Below, piece after piece: positions 49,971 through 58,060 of a stretch of 64,000 bases of DNA. How positions within the stretch are numbered: position 1 is the first letter of the stretch; every line of letters begins with the position of its first letter. Origin of the DNA: an uncultured Bacteroidales bacterium (GTDB lineage: Bacteria; Bacteroidota; Bacteroidia; Bacteroidales; F082); the NCBI GenBank assembly GCA_905234765.1, contig CAJOIF010000016.1, forward strand, positions 36,332 through 100,331. The letters are read 5' to 3'. Under the pieces are notes generated by a model. It made no database searches, was not told the DNA's origin, and saw nothing but the letters and a program-made list of their open reading frames with translations. A program made the translations under genes and the position numbers.

Positions 49971-51857
49971 GTGATAAAAGTGTTGAAACATATTCTAAGT
50001 GCAGTTTGCCTGCTCTTTACGGCCCTCTTGGTTTTGCGTTGTGCCAACGAAGTAGCACCTACAGGCGGTCCTAAAGACACAACGCCTCCCACCGTGGTCA
50101 AGGCAGTGCCTGAAAACAATAGCATCAACTTTGACGGAAAGCGAATTGAACTTACCTTCGACGAATACATCACCCTTGAGAACGCCCGACAGAACGTGCT
50201 GATCTCGCCGCCTTTAAGCGAAAAACCTGATTTCAAGCTGCGAAACAAGACCGTCATTGTCAAGTTCAAGGCTCCCTTGGAACCTAACACAACCTATACC
50301 ATCAATTTTGGGTCGGCCATCAAAGACTTGCACGAAGGCAACCAGTTTGAGAATTATATCTATAGTTTTTCCACAGGCGACCACCTCGACACCCTCGCCA
50401 TCGGAGGTAAGGTGGTGAACGCCGAGGACAAGAAACCTGTCGAAAACGTATATGTGTCCCTTTATTCATCGGATCAGGAGAATCTTGATTCTTTGCCCAT
50501 GATTGCGGCACCAAACTTTATCGCCAAAACGGACAAGGAAGGTAATTTTCTTGTGTCGGGACTGGCGGACAAGACCTACTTCGTCTTCGCCCTGAAAGAT
50601 GTCAACTCCAATCTGTATTTCGACTTGCCCAATGAAGAGGTGGCGTTTTTGGATACGTTGGTGCCCGCTACTTGTCTCCCAGTGGAGTCAAAAGCGCAAG
50701 CCCAGGATTCAACAAGCATAGACACCTTATTAATAAGTGACACTATCTCTGTTGCGTTGGCTGACACGTTAATCCATGATACCATTTCGTTTACGCTGAC
50801 GGATTCTTTGGCGGCCATTCGTCACGATAGTCTTGCTGAGTCCCTCCACGACACTTTGCTCATCACGATGGAAGACACAATTCCGCCCAAGGTCTTCGAC
50901 CCCAATGCCCTCCATCTTACACTTTATATGTTTACGGAACCCGACTCCACGCAGATGCTGTTGGAAAAGAAACTGATCGAAAAGGGCCTGTTGCGATTCG
51001 TGTTCCGCTATCCTGCCAAGGATGCTGTGGTAATGACTCCCGAGATGCTGCCCGACACCTTTAACCTGATTGCCGTCAATTCGCCTGAGTTTGACACGGT
51101 TAGATGGTTTTTCACGCCCAATGTCAAAGACAGTCTTTGGGTGCAGGTGAAATACGATACCGTTATCAACGACTCGTCGCATTATAGCCTGAAATTCAAG
51201 GACAAGAATGCTAGAAACAAAAAACAACCTGAATCTCTGAAGATTACCAATAACCTTATCGGACAAGGTGGCTTGATTGCAGGCGAGGACTTGATCCTGA
51301 AGTTTTCCGAGCCCGTCGTAGCCTACCAAATGCGCGACTCGGCCGTTTTCAAACGCGATACCGTGGTTTCCTATAATACGCTCGCTTTCGAACAAGCCGA
51401 CGAGCATGGAATGCAGTACAAACTGGTGGCTGATATTGTTCCCGATGCAAAATATAGTTTTGAACTCCCTGATTCAGTGTTTTTCGGTATCCGTGGCCAC
51501 GTCAACGCGAAGCTGAAAGTGGATTTCCACGTTCTTGGCGACGATGAATATGGCAACATCTATATCACCGTGGCTCCGCCCGAAGGCATGAGACAAGTGG
51601 TGGTGCAACTGACCAACGAAAGCGGGAAAATACTAAAGCAACAAACCATTACTGAACAAGAAGAAGTGATGTTTGAGCATCTTGTCCCTGCCAAGTACAA
51701 ACTCCGCGCCCTTCTTGATGCCGACGGCAACGGCAAGTGGAGCACGGGTAATTTCCACCGTCGCATCCAGCCCGAGAAGGTGATTGAGTATAAAGATGTT
51801 CTCGAAATCCACGCCGGTTGGGACGTCGACCTCGAGAACATCTGGGACTTGAAATAA
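49971..51857 (+). CDS. Ig-like (Big_5) domain lipoprotein
   Basis: A 628-residue lipoprotein with lipobox V-L-R-C (Cys 24) followed by ANEVAPTGGPKDTTPP, the standard opening of a family found in almost every Bacteroidota genome. Residues about 38-135 are a Big_5 (Ig-like) domain (VVKAVPENNSINFDGKRIEL, then LEPNTTYTINFG), followed by a carboxypeptidase-regulatory-like part (YVSLYSSDQ, DKEGNFLVSGLADK) and further beta domains to a C-terminal YKLRALLDADGNGKWSTG unit. Role unknown; outer-membrane location likely. No ATG lies between the promoter and the lipobox; GTG 49971 is the best start, with GTG 49980 or TTG 49983 possible. Confidence 0.82.
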   Translation: MIKVLKHILSAVCLLFTALLVLRCANEVAPTGGPKDTTPPTVVKAVPENNSINFDGKRIELTFDEYITLENARQNVLISPPLSEKPDFKLRNKTVIVKFKAPLEPNTTYTINFGSAIKDLHEGNQFENYIYSFSTGDHLDTLAIGGKVVNAEDKKPVENVYVSLYSSDQENLDSLPMIAAPNFIAKTDKEGNFLVSGLADKTYFVFALKDVNSNLYFDLPNEEVAFLDTLVPATCLPVESKAQAQDSTSIDTLLISDTISVALADTLIHDTISFTLTDSLAAIRHDSLAESLHDTLLITMEDTIPPKVFDPNALHLTLYMFTEPDSTQMLLEKKLIEKGLLRFVFRYPAKDAVVMTPEMLPDTFNLIAVNSPEFDTVRWFFTPNVKDSLWVQVKYDTVINDSSHYSLKFKDKNARNKKQPESLKITNNLIGQGGLIAGEDLILKFSEPVVAYQMRDSAVFKRDTVVSYNTLAFEQADEHGMQYKLVADIVPDAKYSFELPDSVFFGIRGHVNAKLKVDFHVLGDDEYGNIYITVAPPEGMRQVVVQLTNESGKILKQQTITEQEEVMFEHLVPAKYKLRALLDADGNGKWSTGNFHRRIQPEKVIEYKDVLEIHAGWDVDLENIWDLK

Positions 51858-51865
51858 GGTTGTCT

Positions 51866-52504
51866 TTACAGGCTTTTCAACCACTTCCACTGGAAGAAAA
51901 GCATATAAAACACACCCACCGTGATGGATGCGTCTGCGAAGTTGAATATCGGACGGAAGAAGATGAAATGTCCATCGGGGCCGAAGAAGAACTCTGGCAG
52001 CCAGGTGGCGTTTTCGCGTGCTACGTCGATGATGGGGAAGTAAAGCATGTCGACCACACGACCATGCAGCCAACCGGCATAGCCGCCGCCGTCGGGGAAG
52101 AGGGTTGCGACTTGAGTGAAAGTGCTCTCGCTGAAGATTCTTCCGTAAAACAGGCTGTCAATGATGTTGCCCATCGCGCCGGCAGTGATAAGGGCAATGC
52201 CAAACAGCACCCCAAACTTGGTGTTTTTCTTTGACAATCGCACCAACACCCAAAACAAGGCAATGATGGCCACGATGCGGAAAAGGCTGAGGACGAGTTT
52301 CAATCCACCACCTCCGCCAAGCCAGCCAAAGGCCATGCCGTTGTTCTCGATGAACAGCAGCTTAAACCAACTCCCGATGACGGGAATCTCTTGTCCTATC
52401 GTCATGGTGCCCTTGATCCAGATTTTGAGAATCTGGTCGAAGAGCAGCACGAGCAAAATCACCATAAACGACCAAAACAGGCCGCGGTTGCCTTGCTTTT
52501 TCAC
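51866..52504 (-). CDS. lspA: Lipoprotein signal peptidase II
   Basis: A 212-residue inner-membrane aspartic protease that cuts the signal peptide off lipidated prolipoproteins. Four membrane segments; catalytic aspartates in AGAMGNIIDSLFYGRI and in FNFADASIT; ENNGMAFGW is the conserved N-x-G-x-A-F loop. Longer than the E. coli enzyme (164) through a periplasmic insertion (about 130-165), which is usual in Bacteroidota. Start GTG 52502-52504, overlapping the upstream dksA-like stop as GTGA. Confidence 0.92.
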   Translation of the reverse strand: MKKQGNRGLFWSFMVILLVLLFDQILKIWIKGTMTIGQEIPVIGSWFKLLFIENNGMAFGWLGGGGGLKLVLSLFRIVAIIALFWVLVRLSKKNTKFGVLFGIALITAGAMGNIIDSLFYGRIFSESTFTQVATLFPDGGGYAGWLHGRVVDMLYFPIIDVARENATWLPEFFFGPDGHFIFFRPIFNFADASITVGVFYMLFFQWKWLKSL

Positions 52505-52884
52505 TTTTTCTTCAGTTTAACATCCAAGCAACGGGTGGTGATGGGCACACAGCGGAGCCTTTCCTTGGGGATGAGGCGACCGGTCTCACAGCAAATGCCG
52601 TAGGTCTTATTTTCAATGCGCATCAGCGCCAATTCCAGGTTGCGGATATACTTTTCCTGACGGGCGACGAGACGGGCGTTTTCTTCTTTCTCGGCCACGG
52701 CATAGCCGTCTTCCAATACCTTGAAAGTAGGTGCCGTGTCATCGGTGCTGTGTTCTCCACCAGAGAGATTGGCTTTCAATGTATCCAAACTGGCGTGTGC
52801 CTGTTCCAATTTCTCCAGAATCAAAGCCTTGAATTCTTCAAGGTCTTCATCGGAATAGCGCACTTGGGGATCTTTCTTTTCCAT
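52501..52884 (-). CDS. TraR/DksA family protein
   Basis: A 127-residue protein of the TraR/DksA type: N-terminal helices (EEFKALILEKLEQAHASLD), a middle helix (RQEKYIRNLELALMRIENKTYG) and a C-terminal zinc-finger region ICCETGRLIPKERLRCVPITTRC. Cysteines are present but not in the standard C-x2-C-x17-C-x2-C spacing, so the finger is degenerate, as often in Bacteroidota. DksA-like proteins bind RNA polymerase through the secondary channel. ATG 52882-52884 is chosen. It is translated together with lspA and may share the ileS transcript. Confidence 0.82.
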   Translation of the reverse strand: MEKKDPQVRYSDEDLEEFKALILEKLEQAHASLDTLKANLSGGEHSTDDTAPTFKVLEDGYAVAEKEENARLVARQEKYIRNLELALMRIENKTYGICCETGRLIPKERLRCVPITTRCLDVKLKKK

Positions 52885-52922
52885 GGTTGTATGTTTTATT
52901 GACTCGGGACTTCGGGACTCGG

Positions 52923-52953
52923 GACACGAGACCATGGTCCCGCGTCTCGTGTC
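52923..52953. repeat. Hairpin adjoining dispersed repeat copy C
   Basis: Perfect 10-bp arms GACACGAGAC / GTCTCGTGTC around an 11-nt loop, in the ileS-dksA gap and directly before the 18-nt repeat core. Confidence 0.7.
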
Positions 52954-52968
52954 TCGCAGTCTCGCGTC
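52951..52968 (+). repeat. Dispersed GC-rich intergenic repeat, copy C
   Basis: GTCTCGCAGTCTCGCGTC, identical to copy A (355-372). Preceded by GGGAC/GAGAC motifs that build the hairpin at 52923-52953; ends 2 bp before the ileS stop codon. Confidence 0.75.
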
Positions 52969-52970
52969 TA

Positions 52971-55900
52971 TTATTTCTTTTGGATTTTCAGTTTTACATT
53001 CACGCCTTCCACCAATTCCTCGGCTTCCACGCCGTCCAAGGCATCCACTTCGGTGATGGTGGCCAAGGTCTCGTTGCAGATGTAGTCGCCGAATTGTTTC
53101 ACTGCGGCATCGGTCTTTTCGTTCTTCTCAATAGTGAGCACAATGCGGTCGGTGACCTCAAAGCCACCGGTCTTGCGGAGGTTCTGCACGCGGTTCACGA
53201 TTTCGCGGGCGAGGCCTTCCTGCATCAGCTCATCGGTGATGGTCATGTCAAGGGCTACGGTGAGGTCGTCCTGAGAGGTGACGGCCCAGCCGGGGATGTC
53301 TTGTGTCGAAATCAAAGCATCTTCGAGAGTCAACTCAACGTCAACGCCGTCTACATCAAGGTGAGTGCCGTTGTTCTTCTCGAATGCGTGAATTTCCTCT
53401 TGGCTCATGTTGGTGAAGTAGGCCTGGATTTGCTTCATCTGCTTGCCGTACTTCTTACCCAAGGTCTTGAAGTTGGGTTTCACGTTCTTCACCAGGATAT
53501 TGTTGTCGGGTGAGAGGAACTCGATCTCCTTGATGTTGACCTCGCTCTTGATGAGGTGCGACACCTTCTCAATTTGGGCTTTCATTTCCTCGTTGGCAAC
53601 GGGGATCATGATTTTCGACAAGGGCTGACGCACGCGGATGTTGGCTTTCTTACGCAGCGAGAGCACCAGCGAAGAAATCAGTTGTGCAGCTTCCATGCGC
53701 TCCTCCAAAGCCTTATCGATGAAGGATTTGTTGGCCACGGGGAAGTCTGTCAGATGGACGGACTCGGCCTTGTTGCGTCCCGTGACGTTGTTCAGGTCGC
53801 GGTAGAGCTGTTCGCTGAAGAACGGCGCGATGGGCGAGCTGAGGCGTGCCACGGTTTCGAGGCAGGTGTATAGGGTTTGATAGGCCGACAGTTTGTCGGT
53901 GTTGTCTTCGCTCTTCCAGAAACGGCGGCGCGAGAGGCGCACGTACCAGTTGCTGAGGTGGGCATCGACGAAGTCGGCGATGGCGCGACCCGCACGGGTG
54001 GGCTCATAGCTGCTGTAGGCGTTGTCGACTTCGAGAATCAGGGAGTTGAGCTCCGAGAAGATCCAACGGTCGATTTCAGGACGCTCCTTGATGTCGATGT
54101 CGGCTGCGGAGTAGTCGAACTTGTCGATATTGGCGTACAAGGCGAAGAAGGCGTAGGTGTTGTACAAGGTTCCGAAGAACTTGCGGCGCACCTCGTCCAC
54201 GCCAGCCTCGTCAAACTTCAGGTTGTCCCAAGGCTGCGAGTTGGTGATCATGTACCAACGCACAGCATCGGCACCATATTTCTCAATGGCACCAAACGGG
54301 TCGACGGCATTGCCCAAGCGCTTTGACATCTTGTTACCGTTCTTGTCAAGCACCAAGCCATTGGAGATGACGTTCTTGTAGGCAACGCTGTCGAAGCACA
54401 TCGTGGCGATGGCATGAAGCGTGAAGAACCAGCCACGGGTTTGGTCCACGCCCTCAGCGATGAAATCTGCCGGGAACACGTCCTTGCCCAGTTGGCCTTT
54501 CTTGCCCATATAGTGGTATTGTGCATACGGCATGGCACCGCTGTCGAACCACACGTCGATGAGGTCGGGCTCACGGAACATCTTCTTGCCGCTAGCGGAG
54601 CAGAGGATGACACCATCGATATAAGGCCTGTGCAGGTCGAACTTGGTATAGTCTTCAGAGGCGTATGGATTCTCCTTCATGAAGCCTGCCTTGATGGATT
54701 TCTCAATCTCGTTGCGCAGTTCTTCCACGCTGCCGATGCAAATCTCTTCCTTGCCGTCCTCGGTGCGCCAGATGGGCAGCGGAGTGCCCCAGTAGCGCGA
54801 ACGCGAAAGGTTCCAGTCGACGAGGTTTTCCAGCCAGTTGCCGAAACGGCCGCTACCGGTGGCCTCGGGCTTCCAGTTGATGGTCTTGTTCAGCTCAATC
54901 ATGCGGTCTTTCAAGGCCGTGGTCTTGATGAACCAGCTGTCGAGAGGATAGTAGAGCACGGGTTTGTCGGTACGCCAGCAGTGCGGGTAGTTGTGGGTAT
55001 GTTTCTCGCTCTTGAAAAGCTTGCCTTGTTCTTTGAGCAGCATCACGATTTCGACATCGAGGCTCTTGTCCTTTTCAGTCTTGGTGGGGTCATAGGCGTT
55101 CTTCACGAATTGGCCTGCGTAGGGACGATAGGCTTCCACGTCCATGCAGTTCTTGACGAACTCGGGGTCGAGGTCTTCGATGCGGAAGAACTTGCCCGTG
55201 CGGTCCACCATGGGCTGCGGCTTGCCGTCCTTGTCAATCATTTGCAAGGGCGGGATGCCCGCGGCGGCGGCGACGCGCTTATCGTCGGCGCCGAAGGTGG
55301 GTGCAATGTGGACGATGCCCGTACCGTCTTCAGTGGTGACATAATCGCCAGGGATGATGCGGAAAGCGCCTTCGCCTGGATTGACCCAAGGAATCAGTTG
55401 TTCGTACTCAATGCCGACGAGGTCCTTGCCTTTGAATTCCTTCACGACCTCTGGGGCTTCCTTGAACATCGTTTCTACCAAAGCTTTAGCCATCAAGATA
55501 TAGCAAGGCTCCTCGGTGTAAGGATGAACGGTCTTCAAAAGAACATAGTCGATGTTCGGGCCAACGCACAAGGCGGTGTTGCTCGGCAAGGTCCAAGGTG
55601 TGGTCGTCCAAGCAATGGCGTAGGTCGGGAGATCGTTTTCGACTTTCAACTTGAAGAGGACAACACAGGTCAAATCCTTCACGTCGCGATAGCAGCCGGG
55701 CATGTTCAGTTCGTGCGAGCTGAGACCCGTTCCGGCAGCGGGTGAGTAGGGCTGGATGGTGTAGCCTTTATAAAGCAAGCCTTTGTTGTACAAGTCTTTA
55801 AGCAGGAACCACAAGGTCTCGATATAATCGTTGGTGAAAGTGATGTAGGGGTCGTTGAGGTTGACCCAATAGCCCATCTTGCGGGTGAGGTCGTCCCACA

Positions 55901-56294
55901 TGTCCTTGTATTTCATCACTTCCTCGCGGCAGGCGCGGTTGTAGTCGTCGACGCTGATCTTCTTGCCGATGTCTTCCTTTGTGATGCCGAGTTTCTTCTC
56001 CACGCCGAGTTCCACGGGCAGGCCGTGGGTGTCCCAGCCGGCCTTGCGGACCACGTGCTTGCCTTTCAGGGTCTGGTAGCGGCACACCACGTCCTTGATG
56101 GAGCGGGCCATCACATGGTGGATGCCGGGGGTGCCATTGGCGCTCGGCGGACCTTCGAAGAACACAAAAGCGTTGTCCTTGTCGCGGTTATCCAAACTTT
56201 TTTGGAAGGTGTCGTTTTCTTCCCAAAACCTACGGATTTCGTCGGCTGTCTCGGTGAGATTCAGCTGTTTATATTCCTTGTAGCTGTTTTTCAT
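52971..56294 (-). CDS. ileS: Isoleucyl-tRNA synthetase
   Basis: A 1107-residue class I synthetase. HIGH-type signature in GPPSANGTPGIHHVMAR, KMSKS-type signature as KMSKRLGN, an editing (CP1) domain with AWTTTPWTLPSNTALC, and the anticodon-binding helical domain with SRRRFWKSEDNTDKL. The C-terminal part is of the longer, eukaryote-like/IleS2 type seen in Bacteroidota, without the short bacterial zinc finger; that form is often less sensitive to mupirocin. Promoter at 56320-56327. dksA and lspA lie downstream. Confidence 0.95.
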   Translation of the reverse strand: MKNSYKEYKQLNLTETADEIRRFWEENDTFQKSLDNRDKDNAFVFFEGPPSANGTPGIHHVMARSIKDVVCRYQTLKGKHVVRKAGWDTHGLPVELGVEKKLGITKEDIGKKISVDDYNRACREEVMKYKDMWDDLTRKMGYWVNLNDPYITFTNDYIETLWFLLKDLYNKGLLYKGYTIQPYSPAAGTGLSSHELNMPGCYRDVKDLTCVVLFKLKVENDLPTYAIAWTTTPWTLPSNTALCVGPNIDYVLLKTVHPYTEEPCYILMAKALVETMFKEAPEVVKEFKGKDLVGIEYEQLIPWVNPGEGAFRIIPGDYVTTEDGTGIVHIAPTFGADDKRVAAAAGIPPLQMIDKDGKPQPMVDRTGKFFRIEDLDPEFVKNCMDVEAYRPYAGQFVKNAYDPTKTEKDKSLDVEIVMLLKEQGKLFKSEKHTHNYPHCWRTDKPVLYYPLDSWFIKTTALKDRMIELNKTINWKPEATGSGRFGNWLENLVDWNLSRSRYWGTPLPIWRTEDGKEEICIGSVEELRNEIEKSIKAGFMKENPYASEDYTKFDLHRPYIDGVILCSASGKKMFREPDLIDVWFDSGAMPYAQYHYMGKKGQLGKDVFPADFIAEGVDQTRGWFFTLHAIATMCFDSVAYKNVISNGLVLDKNGNKMSKRLGNAVDPFGAIEKYGADAVRWYMITNSQPWDNLKFDEAGVDEVRRKFFGTLYNTYAFFALYANIDKFDYSAADIDIKERPEIDRWIFSELNSLILEVDNAYSSYEPTRAGRAIADFVDAHLSNWYVRLSRRRFWKSEDNTDKLSAYQTLYTCLETVARLSSPIAPFFSEQLYRDLNNVTGRNKAESVHLTDFPVANKSFIDKALEERMEAAQLISSLVLSLRKKANIRVRQPLSKIMIPVANEEMKAQIEKVSHLIKSEVNIKEIEFLSPDNNILVKNVKPNFKTLGKKYGKQMKQIQAYFTNMSQEEIHAFEKNNGTHLDVDGVDVELTLEDALISTQDIPGWAVTSQDDLTVALDMTITDELMQEGLAREIVNRVQNLRKTGGFEVTDRIVLTIEKNEKTDAAVKQFGDYICNETLATITEVDALDGVEAEELVEGVNVKLKIQKK

Positions 56295-56319
56295 AATACT
56301 ATGAACCTAAATTAAGGCG

Positions 56320-56327
56320 CAAAAGTA
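56320..56327 (-). promoter_or_regulatory. -7 box of ileS
   Basis: TACTTTTG on the minus strand, 26 bp from the ATG at 56294. Confidence 0.65.
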
Positions 56328-56352
56328 CGAAAAAAACTTCAACTAATACAAA

Positions 56353-56384
56353 AAAAGGTCGGCAGCTTGCGCCTCCGACCTTTT
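56353..56384 (-). terminator. Intrinsic terminator of small CTERM-like gene
   Basis: Stem AAAAGGTCGG / CCGACCTTTT (56353-56362, 56375-56384), 12-nt loop, T-run on the minus strand; lies between the small gene ending at 56425 and ileS. Confidence 0.82.
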
Positions 56385-56424
56385 AAGTAGCGTGTTTGTA
56401 GGTTTCCCGCTATGTGGGTTCCCT

Positions 56425-56691
56425 TTATTCCTCGCGGCGTTTGGCCACGAGGTAGGCGCCGCCGAGTCCGAGCAGCAGGGCGATGCCGCTGCCGAGCGGG
56501 GCGTTCTGGTCATCATCGATGCCGTGGGTGGGCAGAACGGGAAGAAGAGGACTAGTGTCGCGATTCGAATACAAGCCGCTGGTTTCGGCGTTGGTGCCGC
56601 GTTTGAAGAGGCCGCTCTGTTCGTTGGGACCCGCGATGGCCATCATGCCCAGTCCGAGGACGATTGCGATTGTTAATGCTAGTTTTTTCAT
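56425..56691 (-). CDS. Small exported protein with C-terminal sorting/anchor signal (CTERM-like)
   Basis: An 88-residue protein with three parts: a signal peptide (MKKLALTIAIVLGLGMMAIAG), a polar middle of about 40 residues (NEQSGLFKRGTNAETSG ... HGIDDDQNAP) and a C-terminal hydrophobic segment with basic end (LGSGIALLLGLGGAYLVAKRREE in two parts). This is the layout of exosortase- or archaeosortase-type sorting tails; the G-I-D-D-D ... P-L-G-S-G motif resembles the PID-CTERM class of Bacteroidota. The start is ATG 56689-56691; the longer frame translates repeat DNA. Terminator at 56353-56384. Confidence 0.68.
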   Translation of the reverse strand: MKKLALTIAIVLGLGMMAIAGPNEQSGLFKRGTNAETSGLYSNRDTSPLLPVLPTHGIDDDQNAPLGSGIALLLGLGGAYLVAKRREE

Positions 56692-56737
56692 GGTATGTTG
56701 TGTTTTATTTGTTTGTTTTCTGTTCTGTTCGGGTTGG

Positions 56738-56803
56738 GTTGGGTTGTCTTTGACTCCCCCGCCCTTCGGGGTTGGGTTGTCTTTGACTCCCCCGCCCTTC
56801 GGG
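56738..56803. repeat. Perfect 33-bp tandem duplication
   Basis: Two exact, adjacent 33-bp units (56738-56770 and 56771-56803), each GTTGGGTTGTC ... GCCCTTCGGG, at the edge of palindromic element copy 2. Confidence 0.88.
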
Positions 56804-56880
56804 CACCCCCTCAAGAGGGGGACGGGCTTAAACCCTACGTGGAAGCCCGTCCCCCTTTTAAGGGGGGTAGGGGGGATTTA
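56782..56880. repeat. Palindromic GGGGGAC element, copy 2
   Basis: Core stem GGGGGACGGGCTT / AAGCCCGTCCCCC (56817-56829, 56843-56855), with outer arms TTTGACTCCCC ... CCCCCTCAAGA and AAGGGGGG ... GGGGGATTTA like copy 1 (44711-44793). The right end supplies the TAA stop codon of the T9SS remnant at 56878-56880. Confidence 0.8.
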
Positions 56881-57925
56881 TCTCACCACAATCTTCTGCA
56901 CTTTCACGTCGTTGCCGTTGATGAGTCGCATGACATACACGCCTGGGGCCACGTTGAGCTTCTTCTCGTAGCTGCCGCTGAAGGTCTCGCTGCTGAGGAT
57001 GCGTCCTGTGATGTCCATCACTTGGATGGTGGCTTTGCCTTCGATGCCGAAGATGCTCAGGTTGCCAGCGCCGTTGATGAAGCCGAAGCTGTCGCCCTCG
57101 ACGCTGCTACCCGTGGCGAACACCAGCTTAAAGCGGCTGGCATAATCCGTCGTCTGCGCGTTGAAGTTGTAGCTCGGGTTGGCCAGCAGGTCCACATCGT
57201 TGCCGGTGAGGTTATCGATGAGGTGCAGGTAGCTGAACGTGACCTCCTGGTTGGTGAAGCTCAGCGTGTAGCTGCCGTTCTTCTCAGCCTTGAAGTTGAC
57301 CGGGATTTCGCCCGTCTGACCAGCATTGACTACAGCGTAGTCCTTGTTGTCCATCGGGATGTACACTTTGGCGTTGTTCTCGCGGAAGTTGAACTTCTCG
57401 AGGGTGTTGCCTTCACCGAAGCGGATGATGGCGTTGTCGGTGGCACCTTTTTCGCCACGGGTGCTGACGGCTTGGGCCAGGTTGATGTTCAGTTGGCCAG
57501 GAGCTGCAGCGGGAGCCGTTCTCGTGAACTTGAAGCTTTGGACTGTGTCCGTGGCTTGAACGAAGATACCTTCCATAGGAGCAATGGCAGCACCGGTCAC
57601 AGCTTCAAAGCCGTTGCCTTCGTCGTTCATCTTGTAGTAGGCAAGAGGCGTGCCGGTTTCAGTGGCAAGGTAGGCATTGCATACGAATGGGTTGCCGATG
57701 AGGTTCATGCCTTCAAGCTCGACATTTTCGGTGTAATCCAAGGCAACCTCGCCGTTGCCATTGTAAGGCATACCAGTGAAAGTGAGTATAACATCATTCT
57801 TGTTGGCATAGAGATAACCCTTGCCGCTAACGAGGTTGAAGTTGTTAGCCTTGTAGTTGCGCCATAGTGGCCATGGGCGTGCAAAAAGCCATCATCAACA
57901 AGAAAAGTACATGTTTGTTTTTCAT
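56878..57925 (-). pseudogene. T9SS cargo gene reduced to signal peptide plus C-terminal part (internal deletion with frame shift)
   Basis: From ATG 57923-57925 the frame gives a signal peptide (MKNKHVLFLLMMAF ... TMAQ) and stops after 26 codons at 57845. In the next frame, from about 57868, the DNA codes L-W-R-N-Y-K-A-N-N-F, then GKGYLYANKNDV, followed by about 300 residues to 56878: beta domains with GMNLIGNPFVCNAYL and a type A T9SS sorting domain (SIFGIEGKATIQVMDI ... PGVYVMRLINGNDVKVQKI). Both parts read as pieces of one longer exported protein. The join falls at TGGCGCAAC, readable as the end of the signal peptide (M-A-Q) in one frame and as W-R-N in the other. The first ATG of the long frame is at 57771. 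Confidence 0.72.
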
Positions 57926-57963
57926 ATTGTTTTAAGGTTTAAGTTAGTATTTGTTTCTGGCTG

Positions 57964-57971
57964 CAAAATTA
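57964..57971 (-). promoter_or_regulatory. -7 box of T9SS cargo remnant
   Basis: TAATTTTG on the minus strand, about 39 bp before the ATG at 57925; the promoter is retained. Confidence 0.5.
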
Positions 57972-58025
57972 GCAAAATAATTATTGTAAAAAGGTTGAAG
58001 ACAATGAAAATGAGGATATTTTTCT

Positions 58026-58033
58026 TATCTTTG
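58026..58033 (+). promoter_or_regulatory. -7 box of DUF4476 gene
   Basis: TATCTTTG on the plus strand, 27 bp before the ATG at 58061. Confidence 0.65.
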
Positions 58034-58060
58034 CCCGCGGAAACAAACCACGTTAACGTT

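Noticed and set aside
54414..55745. 443-codon plus-strand open frame opposite ileS
   Set aside because: Exactly antisense to the well-supported ileS; its sequence has no family motif, no promoter and low-complexity composition expected from a GC-skewed antisense frame.
57771..57925. Reading the T9SS remnant as an intact gene from ATG 57771
   Set aside because: It would lack any export signal, although a signal peptide in another frame and a promoter lie directly upstream; a broken gene explains all parts.
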